DNA of 64,000 bases from Paratrimastix pyriformis (Eukaryota; Preaxostyla; Paratrimastigidae): assembly GCA_027972325.1 (NCBI GenBank), contig JAPMOS010000035.1, positions 153,501 to 217,500 of the forward strand, written 5' to 3'. The translations under genes and the position numbers were made by a program. Below the pieces are notes generated by a model. The model searched no databases, was not told the origin of the DNA, and was given only the letters and a program-made list of their open reading frames with translations. Of this stretch, positions 45,401 through 55,976 are shown in pieces (the stretch's first letter is position 1; every line of letters starts with the position of its first letter).

Positions 45401-45682
45401 ACTCGGTCGGGCATCTCGATGCCTCCATCCCCCTGGGGCACACAGACGCTTCTGCGTTTGTCTGTTTTTTGGTATCATTCCCCCCCTGGCGGGAGCCCTC
45501 ATCACCTCGAGGTTACAGCCGCACCTCCCCAACTCCCCCCACCAAAGAGGGTTCCCCAGCCTACATCACCCCCGGGGACTACACGCTCACACCGGCAGGC
45601 CGCAATGCTTTTTTTTCGCTCCTTCCCAATGAGTGACCATTTTTCACGAAACATGGGCGCCCCGGCTCTGTCGACCCGTTAG
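42471..45682 (+). CDS. EIF3L: Eukaryotic translation initiation factor 3 subunit L
   Basis: PCI-domain subunit of eIF3, acting in 43S complex assembly. ATG 42471. Exons: 42471-42702, 42801-42926, 42990-43138, 43207-43292, 43356-43417, 43478-43575, 43644-43757, 43972-44147, 44427-44675, 44933-45053, 45194-(45682). Diagnostic segments: LYRELYYRHIYAKL, HWLWDMIDEFIYQFQ, LLGDYTTALTTL, YYMGFSFMMLRRYLDAIR, KKNEQMYALLALCLALYP, RIDENLQAVLRE, FACPKFINP, RSYLKLYTSIAVPKLARFL. All ten donors start GTC. The conserved protein ends soon after LRQVRKLQTLQANVSRLDV; beyond that the frame runs as low-complexity sequence to TAG 45682, so the true 3' end or a last intron is uncertain. Confidence 0.92.
44690..44860. 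repeat. Intronic repeats in eIF3L (TACCATCCACTTGGG; ATCTGCCACATGGGGG)
   Basis: Three copies of a 15-base unit, then about seven copies of a 15-17 base unit, starting about 20 bases after the exon 9 donor. Confidence 0.9.
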
Positions 45683-45730
45683 AAATTAGCATGTTGAATC
45701 TCCCGCAGGGCCTCTTCGAAGAGACCCGCG

Positions 45731-46078
45731 TCAAGCCCTTCGGCACGCCAGACTGTCCGAGCTTGGAGGCAGAATTCCTAGAAGGGGCAGTGCGCCATGA
45801 TGCTCAAGCCGACAGACATGTTCCTCGTCCAGCTTCAGGGTCCCCCAAAATTGGTAATGCGTTCCAATTGAGTAGGGCACTGCCGTCAGATCTGTGATAC
45901 AGATCCGGAGGCGTTCGCCGCTTAGACTAGCGATAACGACGCGGTCATTCGTGAAATCCATTTCGGAAAGATTGCCCCAAACACGCAGCATGGTTTTATT
46001 GGTAATGTAGTCCCTAGCCCTTGCGCCATCACCCGCCAAGAGATCGGGAATCGACACAGGCAATCCAGGAGCGAGCAT
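45731..46078 (-). CDS. TEN1-like OB-fold protein (CST complex candidate)
   Basis: Single-exon frame of 115 residues from ATG 46078 to TGA. It is laid out like TEN1, the small OB-fold subunit of the CST telomere-capping/replication complex: PGLPVSIPDL start, then MLRVWGNLSEMDFTNDRVVIA, GERLRICITDL and VGSLYQF-like IGTHYQFWGTLKLDEE. TEN1 proteins are about 120 residues, so the size fits. It is head-to-head with the GCP gene, which begins close to or overlapping 46078. RPA3 or another small OB-fold protein is the alternative; short OB-folds are hard to assign by eye. Confidence 0.45.
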   Translation of the reverse strand: MLAPGLPVSIPDLLAGDGARARDYITNKTMLRVWGNLSEMDFTNDRVVIASLSGERLRICITDLTAVPYSIGTHYQFWGTLKLDEEHVCRLEHHGALPLLGILPPSSDSLACRRA

Positions 46079-46147
46079 CCATATCCTATTGGGGACTCTT
46101 CACTCGTCCTTTTGCTGTCCTTTTCAAAAAGTTGAATCACTCTCCGG

Positions 46148-49100
46148 CCTATTTTCAGCTTGTCTCGTACTCAGCCAATGCCCTCTGCGGCATTCCATCG
46201 GCTTTGTTTGTTTTGGACAAGACGACTGACGCCTTAACTGTCCATCCAGCGGCGTCGGGTTCTATTCGGGGAGTTCTTCGTCTGTGGTTCTCCGGTTCGA
46301 ATTTTTGATTCATTGCTCTTGGTGCAGAGCGGGTCTCCACAATCGGAACTGTTTGTCACAGGCTGGATCGGTTCATCCGCCAGTATTCCGACGCATCTGT
46401 GGGCGGGTTCGTGCTTCAAGCGTATGCCCAATCTGTGGAGATGTACCTTCAATATTTCCGCGGATTCGTGTTGGCCTTGGTGCCTTCGGCGCCGTCGCCC
46501 GGTCTGCCAGTCCCCCGTCTGATCCACCCTGGACAGCATCCCACTCCCCTCCTAGCCAACAAGACGGCCCCGTTGAGTCTGCTGACACTCCTGCAACGCG
46601 TCCGGCTCCCGTCCTTGCATCTCTTCCTGGCGGCTCGTATTGCAAGATGCTCCCCGGTGACCTCGCCGGCCCGATGCGGCTCTCCCCCCCGAGGTGTCGA
46701 CCTGCTTGACACCATGTACCAGATGACCCAATCCGAGAGCGACCTCCAGAACGGGCCCTTCCTGTTCTGGCTCTTCCGATGCACCCTGGCCCCCTACCTG
46801 CGGATGTTGGCCCTGTGGCTGGCGGAGGGCAGCTGCCCCGATCCGCACGGCGAGTTGCTCCAGGGGGATAGCCGCGCTCTGGCCCCAGTCTGGCTGACCC
46901 AGGGACCTGATGGCCCCAGGTTAGAGTCACTTGGCACGGCGATGCTACCCGAACCTGTGTCGCCGTCCAATCACCTGGGCGGGGCGGACCGGGAGGGCGG
47001 AGCCGACCAGGTGGATGGCGAGGCAGCAGCAACGGATGCCGGGGGGATGTCACCGCCCAAGAAGGGAAGTGATGGCCGCCCTGATGAAATGGTCTGCAAT
47101 TCCACCACCACCGCCACCACCACCCTCACTCACTTTCTTTCTTTCACCTCTTCCTCCCCGCTCGGGAATACCACCGGACCATCTTCATCTGCTCTTTTTT
47201 CTTGCGTACCCACCCCTCCTGCCACGATCCAGCCCTCGACCAGCCTCAAGCTGCCGCGCTTCCTCCAGCCCCACCTGCCGCTCCTTCTGCACGCCGGGGG
47301 CTGGGCCCAGCTCATCGCACGCCACAGCCACGCCACCCAGGCCGCCATCAGCTCCGCCGTTTCCATCACCGGGGCTGAGCCGATTGTTGGGGTACCATCC
47401 ACCGGGGTACCAGCCACCGGGGTACCAGCCACCGGGGTACCATCCACCGGGGTACCATCCACCGGGGTACCAGCCACCGGGGTACCAGCCACCGGGGTAC
47501 CAGCCACCGGGGTACCAGCCACCGGGGTACCAGCCGCCGGACCAGCCACCGGGGTACCAGCCACGGACCTGGACGCCGATGCCCTACACGCCCTCCGACG
47601 GGAGTTCATCCGATCGGCGATCGATCGGGCCCGCCAGCAAGGCCTCGCCCGCGCCCCCAACCCGCGCGATCTGGAACGGGCCCAGCGGTGCCGCGAGCGG
47701 AAGGCCCGGCAGGAGGCCGAGCGGGCAGCCCAGGCCGAGCGGGTCCGACAGCAGGCCGAGCAGCAGCGGATGCAGGCTGAAGACGAACGGTCACGCGCCG
47801 TCGCCACCGCTGCTGCTGCCCAGGCGGAAGAGACGGGGGAATGGCGGCATCCGCTGGGCGGCCAGGGCGCGGCCGTGGAGGAGCGCCAGGCGAGGCTGAT
47901 GAGACGAGCCATGCGCGAGGTCCGTCCCACGCGAAGATGTTACTTTTGATGATGGTGACGGTGTTGTGTGGATTCTGTTTTGCGTTCATATGCATGATCG
48001 GTGTGACCGCTGCGACCTTGTCGAAAAACCTATCGCTCGGTCCTATAGTCTAATGGCTAGGACATTGGACTCTGAATCCAAGAATCCTGGTTCGAGTCCA
48101 GGTAGGACCAGCTCTTTTTATCATTTTGCTCCCACAAATCCTCTCTTTTTCATCATCCCGTGATGCCCCCTCGGCTGGCTGCGGCGGCGCGCAGGTTCTC
48201 ACGGCCCACGCCCAGCGCATGTCGCGTCTGGCGGCCCGCGAGGCGCACGCGCAGTGGCGCCTGCGGCGACTTGAACACCAGGCGGCCCGGCATGCGCTCC
48301 TCCGCAAGGATGCTGCCGAGCTGGCCTCGTGGCGGCTCAGGCTGGGGTTAGTGCGGCCTGGATGGGCCACGACGGGGGGTGATGGGGTCGCTCCCGCCCC
48401 GGCGGTTCCGACAGTCTCCCCTCCTGCGGGTGTCGCTCCAACCCCTGTCTCGACGACCACCGCCGCTCCAACCCCAGCCGCTCCAACCCCCGCCGCTCCA
48501 ACCCCCGCCGCCCCGGCCTGGGATGACATTCCCCTGCCCACCACCGCCGCCGCCATGGCCGGCGTGGTGGCCCGTGGTGGGAAACGTCGGCCCGGCGACA
48601 GCCTGCCTCCCCGGGGGGATGCAGACTCGGCTGTGCCGGAGATGCCCGCGACCGCTCGGCGGATGCTGCGGGTGACCGAGGGCAACGGGAGTCCCGGGGA
48701 GACAGAGACAGCAGAGGTCTGTGCTGCCCTCATGTCCTTGGTCGTGTGTACCCGACGCCCTCCACCATTCCCCCCCTGCCTCCCTTGCCTCCCCGCCCCC
48801 GGAGGCACGGGCCCCAGGCGTCTCCTGAAAAGGAAAATAACAGCGCATTGTCCCCTCGGGCCCAGTTCCCTCCTCCCTCCCTCCCTCCTCTCCGATGCCG
48901 CGTGGCAATCTGGTGGTGATGTCCCGCCGAAGTCCGACCCGACTCACCCCGTCATCTTCACCATCCTCGCCTCCCTTCCCCACCCTTCCGCAGGCACCGC
49001 CCCGGGACGCCTGGGACGAGCGTCCCCTCTCAGCCGCCAGCCGCCCCCCCACCGCCACGGCCCCATCACCGCGGGACGACCAGCCCTTGCCCACCGCTGC

Positions 49101-52100
49101 CGCCGCCGGTTCGACGACAGCATCATCATCGTGGGACGACCAGCCCTTGCCGGCTGTCAGCCGACCCGCCTCCGCGTGGGACGACCAGCCGTTGCCCACG
49201 AGCCGACCCGCCTCTGCATGGGATGAACAGCCATTGCCCACAAGCCGACCCGCCTCTGCATGGGATGAACAACCACTGCCCACCATCGCCACGCAGCGGC
49301 AGCAATTACAGCAGGAGCAACAGCAGGAGCAGGAGAAACCAAGGGGTGATCGAGACGCCCCGTCATCATCACCTCCACCGCCTGCCTCACCGGTCCCGGA
49401 GGAGCATACGGCGGAGGTTCCCCCGGCGGCGCCATCCCCCCCCCTGGAGGTGACGGATCTTCCCCAGCGTCGGAATCCCCGCCCCGCCACCACCCCACCT
49501 CCGGTCTCCGTCACCCCGCCACTCCCCGTCCCCGTCCCCACCCCCACTCTCGCTGCTGCAGCTGCTGCAGCTGCCCCAAATCCACTATCCTGGGATGACA
49601 TGCCCATTCCCACGGCCCGCGCGCGGTCCCAGATTCTGATGATGGAAGATCCCACCGCCCCTTCAACCTCGTCCCCTTCCCCCGTACCCCCTCCCGACGT
49701 GGTCGCTTCTGTCGTCCCCTCGTCTCCTTCCCCCTCCAGCCCGGCTCTGCCACCCGTCCCCACGGCTGTCGATGTCTCCACAACCCCCGCACCGACAATC
49801 GTGGTGGCTCCGCCCCCGGTACCATCCTCACCCCTGTCGGCTTCACCGCTCCCCACCTCGGACAGCTCGCTGTCTCCGCGGCCACCATCCGCTGTCACCC
49901 CGGTGCCATCCACCGCCCAGGTTGAATCGATTCCCGCGGTGGCCGCTCCAACCCTGGTCATCCGTTCCCCTCCTTTGGCACCATTCCCCCAGGGACCAGC
50001 CACCACCCCTGGTTCAGTCATGCCCTCCACCACCCCGGCACCAGCAACCACGAGCCCAGTCCCGTCCACCACCCCGGCACCAGCCGCCACCACCCGGTAC
50101 GAGCCACCGTCACCTCGGTTCCAGCCACTTCGAGTCCGGCACTCCCAGATACCACCCCGGCACTAGCCGCCACTACGAGTCCGGTACGAGCCACCACCAC
50201 GGCACTAGCCGCCACCGCCCCCGTACTAGCCACCACCATCCCGGCACTAGCCACGACAAGTGCCGCCCCGATATTACCTTCGATCCCATCTCCCCCTCCC
50301 CCCACCTCGCCTCTCGCCGCCCCGCCCGCCCCGTCGGCACCGCCAGCGCCGCGGGCCCAATGGCATAAAGCCGATCAACCAGAGTCCACGAGTCTTCCGC
50401 CTCCTCTCCCTCCCTCTATTCCTGCCCCGGCCCCGCCCCCTCTGGTGGCCCCGTATGCGACGCGTACCCCGGAGCCTGCCACTCCCCCTCGTCGTCCCGT
50501 CCCCGTGGCGGCGGACAGCGCTGCCGGGGTGACAGCCGCCACAACCGACAAATCGTCATCCACACCCCTGGGTGACATTCCGGTTTCGGCTGCTGTCACT
50601 GCCCCCGCTGCTGCCACCGTCGTCCCTCCGCCACCGCCACCTCCTCCTGTTCCAATACCACTGTCACCACCATCTGTCACACCACCATCACCACCTTCTG
50701 CCGTTGCCGCGGCTGCCCCAGCACCGCCGCCCGCCAATGTCCCCTACCACCTCATCGCCCCATACGCCACCGATGCCACGACAGCAGATGTCAAGCCCAC
50801 GTCCACATCAGCAGCAACACCTTCCCCTTCCAGCCCTGCCCCCGGACCACGCCCACCGTCTCCATCACCCCCACCCCCACCTGCCCCAGCCGAACCCACT
50901 CCCGTTCCCCCGCCCTCACCACCACCACCACCACCACCACCCGTCCTGCCGGCCCGCTCCCTGGATCTCCTGCTGAGCTCGCCATTCGCCGGCTTTGCGG
51001 ATGAGGCGGCGGCGGCAGTGGCTTCAACCCTGGCCGACGACCCCGTGGGCGCCTTGGAGACGGCCGTCACGACGGGCGGCGGACAGCAGGAGGATGGCCT
51101 GGTGGAAGTCTATGTCGAGCGGGTGCTCATTGGGCCTCTGCGGACCCACCAACGCCTCGTGGCCACGACGACCCTCGCCTACTTTGTGCAGGAGGTCGGC
51201 AGTCCAACGTGTGTGCGCGTCGTGCTGCTGTCTGGCTGCCTGTGGGCGTCTGTGTGCCTGAGACGGATAAGTGTTGACGAATGTCGTGTCTGTGTCCCTC
51301 ACGCTCGCTCGTGTCAGCGTCTGTCTGCGACGGGTTGTCTCAATATGGCACTGTCTGTGGAGCGGTGGACTGCCGGGCGGACGGGGGTGGAGGGTGATGG
51401 TGGTGGTTCGTCACGCGTCCCGGCTCATCTCCCGCTTCCCCTTCCGGCGACCCGCCCGTCAGCTGGATGTTGTTGGGCATCTGCGGGCCCTCTGGCGCTT
51501 CATGCTGCTCAACCACCCCGGCTTCGCCGACACGTACTGCGAGGCCCTTCGTGAGGTCTTCCAGCACCCTCCCAATTTTTTCTGGCTTTCCTTGATGTTC
51601 CCGTGACTTCTCCAAAAACACACCCACGACGACCGTCTTCGACATAATTTGGTACATATCAATAATTTAGTACCTAATTTAGTACATAAATAATATCAAG
51701 TCCGGTACACACCCGCCCAGAGAGCCAGCCCCTCCGCCTCTCCATCCACGCCCAGATCCTTTTTTTCTTCACCCGCATCCCCACTCACTTTTGGGAACAT
51801 TGCCTCATCACCCCCGGGGGTACGATCCGCTATTCTGCAATATAGGGGTCCCGCGTCGGGCAGGCCGAGTGGCAGGAGGGCTGGCGCGAGCTGAGCCCGT
51901 GGCGGCTGCAGCAGCTTCTGGAAGGCGTCCTCAGGGCTGCCGGTCCGTATGCCATCCATACTCTAAAACACACACACACGGCACAAACTCGCAGTGATCG
52001 GCACGCTTTTTCAGAGTGGGTACCCGTTTTTAAAGGAAAGGCGCGGACCTCAATCCAGATGGGGCAGGCGAAGAGCGACATTCTCACTGATTCCGGCCGC

Positions 52101-53897
52101 CTGTGTGTGTTCGCCTTGCTCGGTGCTGTGCGCGGGGGGTGGGTGTGACAGACCTGGAGGGTGATTCGTATGCGGGGCGGCTCTGCTTTGACCAGGCGCC
52201 CGTCGAGGAACCCCGGCCGGCAACTGCCCTCAGTGGTCCGTTGGTGTTGTGTGTGGGAGAATGCGCGTGGGCGGGGCGAGTATGCGACATCCCGTCTGTC
52301 TGCCCTGCCCTGCCCTGCCCTGCCCCGCCCTGCCCTGCCCCGCCCTGCCCTGCCCCGCCCCGCCCCGCCCCGTCTCCGTCTCCGTCTCCGTCTCCGTCTC
52401 CGTCCGTCCTGTCTGTCGGTCTGCGGTGCTGCTGGACTTGTGCGCGTGGTTATTCGCATGTCCTGCCCGCCTTCCCCTCGCCCCTTACGACATGCCTCCC
52501 TTCCCCCACTTCCGCGCCCTCCAGGCGTCGACTGGCGGTTCCTCGACGAATCCGCGACTCTGCCGGTCCTGCCCGCTGCCGCTGCCGCTGCCGCCACGGC
52601 CTCCCCCGCGCGCCCTCACCAAACGCGGGCCCAATTGGCCTACCGCCTCGGGGCCACCAACGGCCCGCCCGGCCCGGGGCCTCTTGGCCTGGTGCTGGAT
52701 GAGGGGTTACTTGCGGGATATCGGCATCTGCACGACCTCCTGGTGCGACTTTCTGATCTCAGGCAGATGCTCGGCGCGCTGTGGCACGCCTGCCGCGCCC
52801 TCAGGAAGAGTCTGCATCACCCCTGGGAGGGATGACTATGCCTGATGTGTTGTGTGTGTGTGCGCGCGCGCGCTTGTCCGGGGTCTCGCTGGATGCAGTG
52901 TCTCATATTTCTGGATTCGTTGTGTGGTGATGTGTGGATCCAGACCCGGGGAAGCAGGGCGCGCTGACGGTCGCGCAGCTCTCCCGCATTGTCGCCCTCC
53001 GGTCCGTGTGACGTCCTTCGCCATCCGCCCCCATCCAGCCTCCCCGCCCTCCCCGCCTCCCCGCCCTTTCCATCGCATCTGCTCATTCTGGTGTCATCCT
53101 TTTATGCCGCGTCTGATTGGTATTGCTGCTGCTGCTGCCCACCAGAGGCGAGTTGGACCACTTCGTGGGCATCTTCCAGGGTTACATCCACAGACACATC
53201 CTGGACACGTGGGAACAGCTCCAGGGCCACCTCCTCCAGAATGTCTGCAACCCCCCTCCCTCACGCCCGGTCGGATGCTCATCACCAATTTGAAATCAAT
53301 GGGGGCTATCTCTCTGGGGCCATGCTTTCCCATCCAGGTTGACTCGATCGAGGGCCTGGTGACGTGCTTACACACCTTTATGGAACGAGCGATCAAAGGG
53401 TCCGCCTGCCATGTGATCATGCGTGGGTGTCCTACATGGGGCGGCAGGCACGTGGTGTTGGGAGCCGGGGGAAGAGAGGCTGATTGCTGGGAGTCGGGTG
53501 CTCCCTTCGTATTGACTCTCATATTTTCCCTTCTGCAGGGCGCTCCTTCACCCTGAGGTGCATGCCCTCAGGCGGGTCCTCGCCAAGGCCCTGCAGCAGG
53601 TTCCCCGCCTTCTGCAAATTCTCACTCGCTACCAGCAGGCGCCCAAGGTCTGCAGAACCGGGGTTCTCGAGACCTTTCTAATTGATTTTTTTTCTCCCCG
53701 ATCATCAGAGTCCTGAAGCGAACGCAGCGCTGGGCGATCGGGTGGCCTCATGCGAGCGCATCTTTGAGAGTTGCATGAAGTTCCTCGCCACTTTCCTCGA
53801 CCAGCGAGCCACCCGGCACCCACATTTCCACACCTTCTTACTTATGTTGAATTTCAATTCGTACTACAAGCGGGCTGGTCAACCAAGCTTGATGTAA
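46148..53897 (+). CDS. Gamma-tubulin complex component, GCP6-like, with long Pro-rich insert
   Basis: Spc97/Spc98-family protein for microtubule nucleation. Mapped exons: (start unresolved)-46279, 46328-47091, 47233-47919, 48195-48716, 48994-51194, 51463-51555, 51864-51942, 52525-52809, 52944-53001, 53146-53242, 53338-53399, 53539-53647, 53709-53897. GRIP1 part: GIPSALFVLD, VCHRLDRFIRQYS, FLFWLFRCTLAPYLRML, WLAEGSCPDPHGEL. GRIP2 part: VERVLIGPLRTHQRLVATTTLAYF, VVGHLRALWRFMLLNHPGFAD, DHFVGIFQGYIHRHIL, SIEGLVTCLHTFM, and the terminal LMLNFNSYY. A large insert between the two, as here, is typical of GCP6. The insert has a coiled coil (47.6-48.35 kb), a repeated WDDxPLPT motif and about 600 residues of Pro/Ser/Thr/Ala. 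There is a C-run frameshift near 50096. No ATG is found for exon 1, so the N-terminus is incomplete. Confidence 0.85.
47390..47545 (+). repeat. Coding minisatellite, 15-base unit GGGGTACCAGCCACC
   Basis: About ten tandem copies within the GCP-like exon 47233-47919, encoding a GVP(A/S)T pentapeptide repeat. The 15-base unit keeps the frame. It is the only clearly coding satellite in the window. Confidence 0.9.
48039..48110 (+). tRNA. tRNA-Gln (anticodon CTG), inside a GCP-like intron
   Basis: 72 bases folding as a class I tRNA: acceptor GGTCCTA/TAGGACC plus discriminator A, D arm GTCTAATGGCTAGGAC, anticodon stem TTGGA/TCCAA with loop CTCTGAA (anticodon CTG), and T arm CTGGTTCGAGTCCAG. A T-run terminator follows at 48114-48118. 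No tRNA intron. It lies within the phase-0 intron 47920-48194 of the GCP-like gene, in the same orientation. Confidence 0.95.
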
Positions 53898-54061
53898 ATG
53901 TCGAGAAAAAGATCAATGCTGGCCTTTTCCTCCCTCCACCGCCACATCTGACGGTTGTGGAAGCATCTGGGGTCCGACAGTCTCCGGCGAAACCCCAAAA
54001 AACCCATCTGTCATCTTCTGTCATTCGGCACCACGGCCGGGTCGGATCATCAGCAGGTCAA

Positions 54062-54851
54062 ATGGAGACGGTGGTTCTTCTTGAGTGGTTCCGGCGTGAT
54101 TTCCCGGAGATTGTTGGTCACCTGCAGGCTTTTCCGATCGGTGATGATTTATCGCGGGATGCCTGGACACACCTCTGCTTGACCCTCCAGAATCTTCCTC
54201 CCAATCAACCACTTCCTCTTCTTCTGGCCGCGATCGGTGCGAAGATTTCTTCTCTGGGTCTTGGGATGGGAAAGATCTTCGAGCTCCTCGAAAGTTTTGA
54301 AACATACTTCCAAACTGCTCTCCTTGATCCCGCGGCGACGCATGGCTGGGCCACGCCCCCGCCAACTGCCTTTTCGGCGGGTTCTTTTCGGCATGTCGTT
54401 GTACCCTCGGAGGCACCAACCGTCCATGCCTCGTTGGACTGGGTTCTAGTCCTCAATCTGATCTGGGCCGCCAACCAGTTCGACTGGCACCTTGTCGTTT
54501 CTCCACCCACGGATACAGTCTGCATCCACCACCCCTGTCCACATTCACACTCTCGTTTGACTTTGGTCAAAAAAGGTTTTGGTCCGCTACGCGACCGGGT
54601 CGCCACGACCCCTCCCGACCTGCGTCCCCCTGACTCGGCTGGTGTCTGCCCATCCCGGGAACTATCCTCTCCTGGTCACATTGGCCAAGGCCAGCCACCA
54701 CGCGACCCTCAACGCCTCCACCTTCCATCCCGCCATTCGGCCGATTTGGGACAAGGTGTGGCGCTGGCTGGAAAGCCAGGCGCACCCGTCTTCCACGCCC
54801 GGGGGTGAGGTCCGCCCACCCTTCCTCTCCCGACCCACGCCCTCTTCGTGA
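54062..54851 (+). CDS. Unrecognised protein (two exons)
   Basis: ATG 54062 opens METVVLLEWFRRDFPEIVG; exon 1 runs to 54517 (donor GTCTGC) and exon 2 from 54576 joins in phase to VLVRYATGSPRPLP and ends at TGA 54849-54851, giving 243 residues. It looks like a compact, mostly helical soluble protein rich in Leu, Trp and Pro, with no signal peptide or obvious membrane helix. No family recognised. It starts 165 bases after the GCP-like stop, and the next gene starts about 100 bases after its end. An alternative is that exon 2 splices onward into the P-loop/RGG gene, making one protein. Confidence 0.55.
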
Positions 54852-54954
54852 TGATGGCACCTTTGTCTCGCAATATCCCTGTGATGCCACGCAAAAAGCC
54901 GTCATTCACCTGCCTCCCCTCTCCTCCTCCTCCCCCCCTTGTCTCCCGCCCATC

Positions 54955-55945
54955 ATGCGCCATCAGACTGCCTCGTGGCTCTCGGCCTTCCTCTCGCGGC
55001 CCCCTCCGCCCCGCAGCCGCATCATGCCGCCGCCCCGGCCTCATCCCCAGCCATCCCAAACCCAAGGCAGCGGTGATAGCGCCCCATCCACCCAGGCACC
55101 ATCCCCCTCCCTGCTGCCCAGTCCGGGCCTTCTTGTCTCCCCCGTCCCTGCCGTCCCTCAGGCCGCCCCCACCCCCGCCGCCCCGACCTGTCCCTCGCCC
55201 CCACAATCCCCGCCGCCGCCGCCGCCCCCACAGCAACTTCCCGCCTTCCTGTACCCCCCGCTTGCCCTCCGCGGCTTCGCACCGCCCCAGGGCCCCGAGC
55301 GTGACTTCATCGTGCTGGTGGGCGTGCCGGCCTGTGGCAAAAGCACCTTCCTGAGGCAGCTGGTGGCCACCCTGGAGGGCCGAACCCCGTGCGCATCGCC
55401 CCCGCCCACCCCGGCCCGGTGCCCGTCATCACCAGGCAAACATCCCCAGGGGGATGCAGGCGCGCCGGGTGGGGAGGCGGAGGGAGAGGCAGACGGCACG
55501 AAGCGCGAACGGACGGAGGACATGGAGCCGGTCGGGGGCGTCAGTGCGAGCGTCTGTCGGGATTCCACGCCGCCTGCCTTCCACGCACGCTGACACCGAC
55601 ACTGGGATGGTCACGGTCACGGTCACGGCCACGGCCACAGTCACGGCCACGGTGACGGTCACGGCCACGGTGACGGTCACGGCCACGGTGACGGTCACGG
55701 CCACGGTGACGGTCACAATCACGGTCACGGCCACGGTCACGGTCACGGTCACGGTCACCTACTCCAGCTCATCTGCGTCACCATCTCACTCACCCCCTGC
55801 CGACAGCCCGCCTACCCCGCGGGCACCCCCGTCCCCGAGTCCGGCGCCTCCCCGTCCCCGAGCCCGGCGGCCCCCACAGCCACCACCCCCAGCGAGGAGC
55901 CCCAGCCGGCATCGCCACCCGCGCCGGCCGGTCCGGCACAGCATG

Positions 55946-55976
<31 letters not shown>

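Noticed and set aside
45691-45897. Plus-strand ORF MLNLPQGLFEETRV as last eIF3L exon or a separate gene
   Set aside because: No similarity to the eIF3L C-terminus, and it is antisense to the better-supported TEN1-like frame.
55620-55760. Thr/Val/Ala repeat domain (TVTVTATV)
   Set aside because: A hexamer array is open in most frames by composition; the flanking conserved exons use another frame.
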